NCBI GenBank assembly: GCA_947644715.1
Contig: CANSAP010000002.1
Location: 82,629-146,628 of the forward strand
Length of the DNA stretch: 64,000 nt
Reading direction: 5' to 3'
Source of the DNA: an uncultured Bacteroidales bacterium
GTDB lineage: Bacteria > Bacteroidota > Bacteroidia > Bacteroidales > Muribaculaceae
Part shown: piece by piece, positions 16,757 through 24,196 of the stretch
Numbering within the stretch: the first letter of the stretch is position 1
How the letters are laid out: each line of letters starts with the position of its first letter
Translations under genes and position numbers: made by a program
Notes under the pieces: model-generated
Database searches by the model: none
What the model was told of the DNA's origin: nothing
What the model saw: the letters and a program-made list of their open reading frames with translations, nothing else

Positions 16757-17245
16757 ATGACCCGCGAGCAATTCATATCGCATGTAGAGAGAAGTCAGCA
16801 GGCGCTCCGGCGCTTCCTGACGGCTCTCTGCTGCGGCGACGCTCAGCTGGCAGACGACATTGCGCAGGAGAGTTACATGAAGGCCTATCTGTCAAGCGAC
16901 GGCTTTCGTAGCCCTGAAAAATTCAATGCCTGGATTTTCAAGATTGCTCACAACACGTTTCTTTCTCATAAAAGGAGTCAGCGACCGGTTGACGATTATG
17001 AGAAAGCGGTTGCGATAGCATCCGCCGAGGTCTCTGATGCCTCGTTCCGTTATCAGGGACTTCATGCCGCTTTGGCAAATATTCCGGCAAAGGAGCGCAC
17101 ATCAATACTCTTGCATTACATGCAGGGATACGCAGTCAAAGAAATCTCCGACATTACCGGCGATTCGCCGGATGCCGTCCGTCAACAACTCTCGCGTGGC
17201 CGCAGCAGGCTGCGAAAATATTTGGAAGCCTATGGAGAAAGATGA
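16757..17245 (+). CDS. ECF-type RNA polymerase sigma factor
   Basis: 162 residues. Region 2 is recognisable in ADDIAQESYMKAYLSS and FNAWIFKIAHNTFLSHKRS (core binding and -10 recognition), and region 4 in RTSILLHYMQGYAVKEISDITGDSPDAVRQQLSRGRSRLRKYL (helix-turn-helix for -35 recognition). It is the middle gene of a three-gene unit with the DUF6249 protein before it and a small membrane protein overlapping its end by 14 bases, which may act as its partner. Confidence 0.93.
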   Translation: MTREQFISHVERSQQALRRFLTALCCGDAQLADDIAQESYMKAYLSSDGFRSPEKFNAWIFKIAHNTFLSHKRSQRPVDDYEKAVAIASAEVSDASFRYQGLHAALANIPAKERTSILLHYMQGYAVKEISDITGDSPDAVRQQLSRGRSRLRKYLEAYGER

Positions 17246-17624
17246 TTTGAAAGATATATTCAGTGCCTACAATCCGCCCCCGGCGCAGTCAACCCTGCGT
17301 TTTATGAGCCGGCTGAATGAGCGGTTGGATACAGTGGAACTAATCAAAGAGCGCAACACGTCGTGCCGTCGCCGCAGCCGTCTGGCTGTGGCAGTCGCCG
17401 GGATAGCCGGGGTGGCGGTAGGTTCGCTGCTGACATTGGCCATGCCTTGGCTGTCAGAGCAGCTTGTGCGCGCAATAAGTTCGCTGCCCGACATGCATGT
17501 TCACCTGCCGGTGCAGGAGAGTGCCGCTGTGGCAGCGTGGGCATTGATAGGTATAGCAGGAGTGCTGACTTCGCTCGGCACATACGACCTCGTGGCCTCT
17601 TCCCTGCGTTCCAGCGGCGACTGA
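17232..17624 (+). CDS. Small membrane protein, possible anti-sigma-like partner
   Basis: 130 residues from the ATG at 17232, which overlaps the sigma-factor gene by 14 bases. The N-terminal 45 residues are charged and cytoplasmic-looking (MEKDDLKDIFSAYNPPPAQS); two hydrophobic segments follow (LAVAVAGIAGVAVGSLLTLAM and VAAWALIGIAGVLTSLGTYDLV). There is no zinc-finger anti-sigma motif and no family is recognised. Position and topology suggest control of the preceding sigma factor. The frame extends upstream inside the sigma gene, but those codons are a shadow of it. Confidence 0.7.
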   Translation: MEKDDLKDIFSAYNPPPAQSTLRFMSRLNERLDTVELIKERNTSCRRRSRLAVAVAGIAGVAVGSLLTLAMPWLSEQLVRAISSLPDMHVHLPVQESAAVAAWALIGIAGVLTSLGTYDLVASSLRSSGD

Positions 17625-17673
17625 GAAGTCGGAAGACTTCAGATGCAGCCTCCCGGGCAGAGACCAAGATATG

Positions 17674-17717
17674 ATAACAGCCACCCGAACTCCGTATTCA
17701 GTTCGGGCGGCTGTTAT
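17674..17717. terminator. Bidirectional terminator between convergent genes
   Basis: Long stem ATAACAGCC-A-CCCGAACT (17674-17691) / AGTTCGGG-C-GGCTGTTAT (17700-17717) between the sigma operon and the aminotransferase gene. Confidence 0.8.
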
Positions 17718-17737
17718 GTTTATAATAAGGAGCTGCG

Positions 17738-19033
17738 TCAGGCGGGAAGAATCGCTTCGCGGATTTTGCTGACGATGTAGCGTACATGCTCGTCGCTTAC
17801 CCAGGGGCCGGAGGGCAGGCAGATGCCTACACGGAACAGACTCTCTGAAACGCCGTTGGTGTATGCCGGGTTCTTCTGATATACGGGTTGCAAATGCATC
17901 GGTTTCCAGAGCGGACGGCTTTCGATGCCTGCCTTGTCGAGATACATGCGCATGGCCTCCACGTTGGCGTTAGGCTCAACGGCTGTGTGCACACTGCCGG
18001 CGGCATGAGTGACGCCGGCGGCACCACCCACGGCTCCGCTGACCACCTGAGCGTAAGCCTGCTCCTGACCCTTCACTTTCAGTTCCGGAGAGAGGGTGGC
18101 TGTGCAGAGCCAGAAATTAGAGTCGAAGCGGGGGGAGGGGTTGCAGTGCATTGTCACGCCCGGCACATCAGAGAGCAGCTCGCAGTATAGCTGCTGCACA
18201 TGCTTATGGTGGGCGATATGCTCTTCGAGAATTGTCATCTGTCCGCGGCCGATGCCTGCACAAATGTTGCTCATGCGGTAATTGTAGCCGATTTTTTCGT
18301 GCTGGTAGTAAGGATAGGACTCGCGAGCCTGAGTGGCATAGAACATGATTTCGCGCCAAGCTTCTTCGTCGGGGCAGATGAGCGCTCCGCCGCCGGAGGT
18401 TGTAATCATCTTGTTGCCATTGAATGAGAGCACGCCATAGCGCCCGAACGTTCCGCAGACACGGCCGTCATAGCGGGAACCGAAACCCTCGGCTGCATCC
18501 TCCACCACCGGAATTTCATAGCGGGCTGCCACCTCCATAATCTCCTGAATCTTGGCCGGCATACCATATAGATATACGGGCACGATAGCCTTAGGCTTGC
18601 GGCCGGTCAGGCGAATGCGCTCCTTGATTGCATGTTCCAGGAGTGCGGGATCCATATTCCAAGTGTCCGGTTCAGAGTCGACGAAGACGGGCGTTGCGCC
18701 GAGATAAGTCACCGGATGCGAGGATGCGCAGAAAGTGAACGACTGCACAAGCACCTCGTCGCCGGGGCCGACACCGCAGGCGAGCAGACCGAGATGCACG
18801 GCGGCTGTTCCGGCTGAAAGTGCAACCACCTTCTGCTTTTCAGGCGAAGGGCAATCGCTCAGCCAAGCGCCTTGAGCCTGCTGAGCGCCGGAAGTTACAA
18901 AGTCTCGCAAGTCATCTTCAAAGCCATTGACATTGGGCCCCAGGGGCACCACCCAATTATCGTCAAACGCCTCTTTTATAAAGTCCATTTCGCGACCCGA
19001 CATGTGAGCCAGACACAGTAATATTCTATCCAT
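17738..19033 (-). CDS. DegT/DnrJ/EryC1/StrS family PLP-dependent sugar aminotransferase
   Basis: 431 residues, longer than the usual 360-400. The PLP lysine is in VLSFNGNKMITTSGGGAL, the PLP phosphate site in LSAGTAAVHLGL, and EDAAEGFGSRYDG and GIESRPLWKPMHLQPVY are the other family blocks. These enzymes transaminate nucleotide-linked keto-sugars for surface glycans. Two insertions set it apart: an Ala/Gln-rich piece near residues 48-68 (GAQQAQGAWLSDCPSPEK) and an Ala/Gly/Val-rich piece near 305-335 (VSGAVGGAAGVTHAAGSVH). Both fall at surface loops of the fold. The gene stands alone behind its own promoter, so its pathway is not shown by context. Confidence 0.9.
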   Translation of the reverse strand: MDRILLCLAHMSGREMDFIKEAFDDNWVVPLGPNVNGFEDDLRDFVTSGAQQAQGAWLSDCPSPEKQKVVALSAGTAAVHLGLLACGVGPGDEVLVQSFTFCASSHPVTYLGATPVFVDSEPDTWNMDPALLEHAIKERIRLTGRKPKAIVPVYLYGMPAKIQEIMEVAARYEIPVVEDAAEGFGSRYDGRVCGTFGRYGVLSFNGNKMITTSGGGALICPDEEAWREIMFYATQARESYPYYQHEKIGYNYRMSNICAGIGRGQMTILEEHIAHHKHVQQLYCELLSDVPGVTMHCNPSPRFDSNFWLCTATLSPELKVKGQEQAYAQVVSGAVGGAAGVTHAAGSVHTAVEPNANVEAMRMYLDKAGIESRPLWKPMHLQPVYQKNPAYTNGVSESLFRVGICLPSGPWVSDEHVRYIVSKIREAILPA

Positions 19034-19088
19034 AAGTGCTAAATTAGGAAGGCGCCGGCAGACTCCGCACGGCGCTGTGTAGTGACTG

Positions 19089-19120
19089 CAAAATTAACAA
19101 AAATCGGGCGTCCTGCCAAG
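19089..19120 (-). promoter_or_regulatory. Promoter of the DegT-type aminotransferase
   Basis: Minus-strand CTTG (19117-19120), 20 bp, TAATTTTG (19089-19096); leader about 50 bases. Confidence 0.65.
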
Positions 19121-19136
19121 CCCGGATTAAATTTGT

Positions 19137-19168
19137 TTTGCGAGATTAAGAATTTATGTGTAACTTTG
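19137..19168 (+). promoter_or_regulatory. Promoter of the T9SS amylase
   Basis: TTTG (19137-19140), 20 bp, TAACTTTG (19161-19168), leader about 80 bases. Divergent from the aminotransferase promoter with 16 bp between them. Confidence 0.75.
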
Positions 19169-19253
19169 AACCCGTTTTGACGGGCCTGTACAGGTCTGAA
19201 AGGACATTCTTACATGCATCTAATTTCTTAAGTGTTAACAGTTTATCTATCTT

Positions 19254-22157
19254 ATGAAGCAAATCTTTACCGCTGCTGCAGGGGCACTGCTGGCTGCATC
19301 CTCCATGCACGCGGCAACGGCGTTTCCAAGCAGAACTGACTTCCGCGACGAGTCAATCTACTTCGTGATGACTTCCCGTTTCTATGATGGCGACATCACC
19401 AACAACACCTATTGCTGGGACGGCGTCCTGAACATCAACGACCCCGAGTGGCGCGGCGACTTCAAAGGTCTTATCGAGAAACTTGACTACATCAAGGCTC
19501 TTGGCTTTACCGCCGTCTGGATTACTCCGGTTGTGGAGAACGCATCCGGTCTGGACTATCACGGCTACCATGCTCTCGACTTCTCGAAGGTTGACCACCG
19601 CTACGTTTCAAAAACAGCTACCGCCCAGGATGCCGAAGACGCTTTCCAGGAGCTGATTGACGAAGTGCACAAGCGCGGCATGAAGCTGATTCTCGACATC
19701 GTGCTCCAGCACACCGGCAACTTCGGCGAGAGCAACCTCTGTCCCATGTTCGACAAGGACTACTCTCAGGACCTCGGCGACATCAACGCTTCCATGATTC
19801 CCCGCACACTCAAAGATGGCGGCGTGCTTCCCGACAACTATCTCGCCCTTCCGGCCGCAGATCAGTATGGCACCCGTTTGGCTCTGATGAAGAACTCCGA
19901 CTTCACCAACCGCGACGTGCATAACTACTACCACCACAAGGCTTGGTTCGACTGGGATGATCCCTCCCGCTGGTGGGGTCAGATTGCAGGTGACTGCGTT
20001 GACCTGAACACCGAGAACCCTGCTGTGACCGAATACCTCGTGGAGTGCTACTCCCGATTCATCAAGATGGGTGTTGACGGCTTCCGTATCGACACCGCCG
20101 GTCATATTCCCCGTCTTTCATTCAACAAGATGTTCATCCCGCAGCTGCACGCGGCAGCAGCCACTCCCGAGGCTACCGCAAAGCGTGGAGGCACCCCCTT
20201 CTTCATGTATGGCGAGGTTTGCGCCCGCTCAATGGAGGTTATCTATCGCGGCGAGAACTACAACTGCTCCCCCTGCTATTACACTTGGAAGGAGAGCAAG
20301 GATTATCCCTGGGACATGAATGCTGCTTCCTGGGATGATGTATCGGCTATCCCTACTCCCACGGAGGGCTCTCATGACTACTTCACCGTGCAGGGTCACA
20401 CCAACTGGGAGTCATGTATCCAGTCAGGTAAAGATGATGCAGGCCATTCCGACGCCATCATGCGCAAGAGCAACAACCACCTGCTCAACGGCAATGAGTA
20501 TCACACTCCCGATTACTCCGCCGCATCCGGCCTGAACGTAATCGACTTCGCAATGCACTGGAACTTCAACTCTGCCTCCGGTGCCTACGGCGTTCGTTCT
20601 CAGGACAACCTCTACAACGATGCCACTTACAATGTGGTGTATGTAGACTCTCATGACTACGCTCCCGACAGCAACTACCGCTTCACCGGCACTCAGGACA
20701 CCTGGGCCGAGAACCTCTCACTGATGTTCACCTTCCGCGGTATCCCCTGTATCTATTACGGCTCCGAGGTGGAATTCCAGAAGGGTTGCGCCATCGACAA
20801 GGGTGCCGTGCTCGCTCTGAAGGAATCCGGCCGCGCTTACTTCGGCGGCTACCTGGAGGGTGACGTTAACGTGACCGACTTCGGCGAATACACCGGCGCT
20901 ACCGGCAACCTCGCCTCCACACTCTCTTATCCCCTGGCACAGCACATCCAGCGTCTGAACAAGATTCGTGCCGCCGTGCCGGCTCTGCGTAAGGGTCAGT
21001 ACAGCAACGAAGGTTGCTCCGGCAAGATGGCCTTCAAGCGCCGCTACACCGACGCCACCACTGACTCATATGTGCTCGTGACCATCTCCGGCGACGCCAC
21101 CTTCACCGGTGTGCTCAACGGTAAATATGTAGACGCAATCACCGGCGACGTTAAGCAGGTGACCGACGGCAAGCTGACCGCCACCTGCTCCGGCAAGGGC
21201 AACCTGCGTGTCTATGTGCTCGACACCACCAAGACCCCCGCTCCCGGCAAGGTGGGTGAGGATGGCAAGTACCTCTACAACGCCGCTCCCGCTTCTTCCT
21301 CCTGGACTGAATGGCCCGATGAGACAATGCCCGATGAGACCGTGACTGTTAAACCCAGCGGAAGCAGCGGTCCTTCCGGACAGCCCGACGAGCCTGAGAC
21401 CGCAATTGCTCCCAACCGCTATGAGGGTGAGCAGTGCGCTTTCTTCCATAACACCGAGAACTGGGGTGGCTACATTAACGCTTGGGTATGGGCCTCTTCC
21501 AAGAACTACACCGGCGGCTCCTGGCCCGGCGTGACCTGCACCTATCTTGGCAACGGCTACTGGAAGTGGAGCTACCGCAAGACCGACGAAATCGCTTCCG
21601 GCGCAAAGATTATCTTCAACAACGGCGGCAGCCAGACCGAGGACCTCGAGTTCGTGAACGGTGCCGTTTACGACTGCTCCGGCAAGATTGAGGAAATCAT
21701 GCCCGAGAACGGCAAGGATCCCGAAGAACTCGAAGAGGAGGAACCCGTCATCCCCGGTCGCGCATTCGACGTGTATTGGGATAACAGCGAAGCTAACTGG
21801 AGCACCCCCTACATCCATTACTGGGGTGGAGAAACCGCTACCACTTGGCCCGGTGTAGCAATGACTCAGACCGCTGACTCCAACATCTGGGTTTACACTG
21901 TGCCCGCAGGCACCACCGGCCTCGTGTTTAACAACAATGCCTCACCCCAAACCTCTGACTTTGTTGCAGTTGAGGATCATCTGTACAGCCTGGCAGGCGA
22001 CAAGGGTGTCTACGTGGCAGCCGGCGTGGAGAGCGTAATCACCGATCCCTCCGCTCCCATCTACTTCAACCTGCAGGGTATGCCCGTGGCTAATCCCTCA
22101 CAGGGTGTCTACATTGTTAAGCGTGGCAACGTAATCACAAAGGAATACGTTCGCTAA
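19254..22157 (+). CDS. Secreted GH13 alpha-amylase with two starch-binding modules and T9SS tail
   Basis: 967 residues. Signal peptide MKQIFTAAAGALLAASSMHA, then a GH13 catalytic domain (about 25-640) with nucleophile D280 (GFRIDTAGH), acid/base E321 (MYGEVCA) and stabiliser D468 (VDSHDYAP). Two similar carbohydrate modules of the starch-binding type-26 kind follow an acidic, Pro/Gly-rich linker: about 723-805 (NAWVWASSKNYTGGSWPG) and 836-920 (YIHYWGGETATTWPGV), each with paired tryptophans. The end, YFNLQGMPVANPSQGVYIVK then VITKEYVR, is a type IX sorting tail. It is therefore predicted to be displayed on the cell surface and hydrolyse starch-like glucans. No susC/susD pair is nearby. It is followed by a strong terminator, so it is a single-gene transcript. 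Codon use is strongly biased to C-ending codons, suggesting high expression. Confidence 0.93.
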   Translation: MKQIFTAAAGALLAASSMHAATAFPSRTDFRDESIYFVMTSRFYDGDITNNTYCWDGVLNINDPEWRGDFKGLIEKLDYIKALGFTAVWITPVVENASGLDYHGYHALDFSKVDHRYVSKTATAQDAEDAFQELIDEVHKRGMKLILDIVLQHTGNFGESNLCPMFDKDYSQDLGDINASMIPRTLKDGGVLPDNYLALPAADQYGTRLALMKNSDFTNRDVHNYYHHKAWFDWDDPSRWWGQIAGDCVDLNTENPAVTEYLVECYSRFIKMGVDGFRIDTAGHIPRLSFNKMFIPQLHAAAATPEATAKRGGTPFFMYGEVCARSMEVIYRGENYNCSPCYYTWKESKDYPWDMNAASWDDVSAIPTPTEGSHDYFTVQGHTNWESCIQSGKDDAGHSDAIMRKSNNHLLNGNEYHTPDYSAASGLNVIDFAMHWNFNSASGAYGVRSQDNLYNDATYNVVYVDSHDYAPDSNYRFTGTQDTWAENLSLMFTFRGIPCIYYGSEVEFQKGCAIDKGAVLALKESGRAYFGGYLEGDVNVTDFGEYTGATGNLASTLSYPLAQHIQRLNKIRAAVPALRKGQYSNEGCSGKMAFKRRYTDATTDSYVLVTISGDATFTGVLNGKYVDAITGDVKQVTDGKLTATCSGKGNLRVYVLDTTKTPAPGKVGEDGKYLYNAAPASSSWTEWPDETMPDETVTVKPSGSSGPSGQPDEPETAIAPNRYEGEQCAFFHNTENWGGYINAWVWASSKNYTGGSWPGVTCTYLGNGYWKWSYRKTDEIASGAKIIFNNGGSQTEDLEFVNGAVYDCSGKIEEIMPENGKDPEELEEEEPVIPGRAFDVYWDNSEANWSTPYIHYWGGETATTWPGVAMTQTADSNIWVYTVPAGTTGLVFNNNASPQTSDFVAVEDHLYSLAGDKGVYVAAGVESVITDPSAPIYFNLQGMPVANPSQGVYIVKRGNVITKEYVR

Positions 22158-22180
22158 CGACATAAGGCAACCTTTATCCG

Positions 22181-22219
22181 ATTCGGCTTCCGCGCGACTG
22201 CGGAAGCCGAATCTTTTTT
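22181..22219 (+). terminator. Terminator of the T9SS amylase gene
   Basis: Perfect 13-bp stem ATTCGGCTTCCGC (22181-22193) / GCGGAAGCCGAAT (22200-22212) and seven following residues that are mostly T. Confidence 0.9.
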
Positions 22220-22255
22220 AGCTTGATGTAGAGGGCGGTTTTCAGAGAAATTCTT

Positions 22256-22263
22256 TACCTTTG
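22256..22263 (+). promoter_or_regulatory. -7 element immediately before the TPR-HTH gene
   Basis: TACCTTTG ends only 5 bases before the ATG at 22269, so transcription would start at or next to the start codon (leaderless mRNA). No clear -33 element. Confidence 0.55.
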
Positions 22264-22268
22264 CGGTC

Positions 22269-23936
22269 ATGAAATACGCTTCACTCAGATATTTACTGTG
22301 TGTTTTCGCCGCCCTGATAGTGTTATGTGTGGCTGCCGGCTGTTCCGCCAGGTCGGAGTCCCGTCTCACTCAGGCTGAGAACCTCGCGTTCAGCAAGCCG
22401 GAGAAAACATTGAGCCTCTTGCGCGAGCTGGATTATGAGTCGCTTGCCTCGGACACACTCCGCGCCCGCTACATACTGACGCGAGCTACTGCCAACGTGG
22501 GTCTTTCCAACTCAATCATAACTGACACACTGCTCCCCAAAGCTGTTGATATATTCAAGCAGAATGGCGATACTGCACGCTGGGTGTTGGCTGCCAGGTT
22601 ACTCAGTTTCTATTATTATAATGTCGGGGAACATGACCGTATAACCGCTCCCGTCGACAGCCTTATGGCGGCTACCACTAATCCCCGTATGCTCTGGGAC
22701 TTGCATTGCACCCGTCTGGAACTCTCCTGGATTACCCAGCGTTTCCCCGACGTGCTGCATGATGCCGAGTGGCTGTTGCGCAATACCACCAAGTCTGAGG
22801 ATCAACTGAAGTATGCCACAATGCGCATGGTGGCAATAGCATTCATGGGGAGGACGGAGGAGGCTGTCTCCATTGGAGATTCCATTATGACGTCCTCTTA
22901 TGCGCCGCAGCCCGGCACCGGGGAATGGGGCGAATTCATGTGTGATTATGCGGAGGTGCTGGATATGGACGGTCAGCCCCGACAGGCTCTCCGCAGGCTT
23001 GACGAGGTGCAGGATGTGATTAACAGTGTGGGGGCGGACGCTCGCATAAGCCTCGCCGAGCAGTATGCCCGCATCAGCGCCAATGCCGGCGACTTTGAGC
23101 AGTCTGACCGATACTTGGCCTTGCTGGATTCGGCAAGAACGCAGTTAGGGAATTTAGAGTTCACTTCCGGGCTGAATATGCTACGGATGGCTATAACATT
23201 CAAACGTACAGGTCATTTCCCTTCGGCCGACATGCACCTGCTTTCCAAGCGGCTTGACTTCGAGTTTCTGCGCAGCAGTAGGTCGAGGGAGCAGGCTATG
23301 AATACGGTGATGGAACTGGACCGGCGGCGTTCGGAATTGACGCAGAGCCGTCAGCGGCTGTGGCTCTTCATTCTGGCTTTGAGTGTATTGCTGATTATTG
23401 TGGCCGGAGGTGCCGCTTGGATTGTGATGCGCAGGCGCAGAAGTCTCGCGGAGGCTGAAGAGAGGGTGGAGATTCTCACTTCAATGCTCAACTCCGTGCA
23501 GAAAGCACATGCCGAGAAGGTTGATGCCTCAGCAAAAGTAAAAGAGTTGGTTTTGCGTCACCTGGGTGTACTGAAGAGTTTTGCCGGAGCTCCAACGGCA
23601 CAGAACATGGAGGCATTGCGTAAACTTGCGGCTGCTTCCGACGGTAAGACACTCGTGGATTGGAAGAGCCTTGCCGGAATGATAGATGAACTGTATGACA
23701 ATTTCCATGCGCGATTGATGAAGCGCTTTCCTGATACATTCAGCGAAAAGGAGCTTCGCATAATCCTGCTGATGCGTGCCGGGTTCTCGACAAAGGAAAT
23801 CAGTGTGCTGACGGAGCAAAGTTCGGCTACCATCTATGTGCGTAAAAGCTCAATCCGCAAGAAGCTTTCCGCTCCCGAGGGTGGCGACATTATAGCCGTT
23901 ATCGAGGAGGCAACCGAAGGCTTGGGAAATCATTAA
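22269..23936 (+). CDS. TPR-transmembrane-HTH regulator, lipoprotein-like
   Basis: 555 residues. Lipoprotein signal with VLCVAAGC (Cys25); helical repeats from about 35 to 350; a single membrane helix (LWLFILALSVLLIIVAGGAAWIV); a coiled coil; and a C-terminal LuxR-like helix-turn-helix (FSEKELRIILLMRAGFSTKEISVLTEQSSATIYVRKSSIRKKL). It is the same architecture as the DUF6377 protein at 14134 but with a different cytoplasmic domain. It lies between the amylase and the outer-membrane receptor gene, which makes these possible targets. The predicted topology puts the repeats in the periplasm and the DNA-binding part in the cytoplasm. The start codon is supported by the hydrophobic leader. Confidence 0.82.
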   Translation: MKYASLRYLLCVFAALIVLCVAAGCSARSESRLTQAENLAFSKPEKTLSLLRELDYESLASDTLRARYILTRATANVGLSNSIITDTLLPKAVDIFKQNGDTARWVLAARLLSFYYYNVGEHDRITAPVDSLMAATTNPRMLWDLHCTRLELSWITQRFPDVLHDAEWLLRNTTKSEDQLKYATMRMVAIAFMGRTEEAVSIGDSIMTSSYAPQPGTGEWGEFMCDYAEVLDMDGQPRQALRRLDEVQDVINSVGADARISLAEQYARISANAGDFEQSDRYLALLDSARTQLGNLEFTSGLNMLRMAITFKRTGHFPSADMHLLSKRLDFEFLRSSRSREQAMNTVMELDRRRSELTQSRQRLWLFILALSVLLIIVAGGAAWIVMRRRRSLAEAEERVEILTSMLNSVQKAHAEKVDASAKVKELVLRHLGVLKSFAGAPTAQNMEALRKLAAASDGKTLVDWKSLAGMIDELYDNFHARLMKRFPDTFSEKELRIILLMRAGFSTKEISVLTEQSSATIYVRKSSIRKKLSAPEGGDIIAVIEEATEGLGNH

Positions 23937-24057
23937 GGTCTTCGGGAAGTGTATTAAGGTTTTTAGAGAGTATTAGTGTTGATAATCAATGATTTAGGGT
24001 TGGCGTATTAAGACAATTTATATAGACGTTTAGTAGGCTTTTTTCGTATTTGAGGCG

Positions 24058-24065
24058 TAACTTTG
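24058..24065 (+). promoter_or_regulatory. -7 element of the outer-membrane receptor gene
   Basis: TAACTTTG; transcription would begin near 24070, which excludes the further-upstream reading-frame start at 24050. Confidence 0.6.
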
Positions 24066-24196
24066 CATCATCGAAAACAAACATTAAAACAACCTCGATA
24101 ATGCAAAAATTCAATCACTTGTCCGGCGTCACTCTGTCACATTTCGGAAGAGAGTCGCGTCTTATCTGCGAGAGCACCAATCGCTCACCCCGCTCA

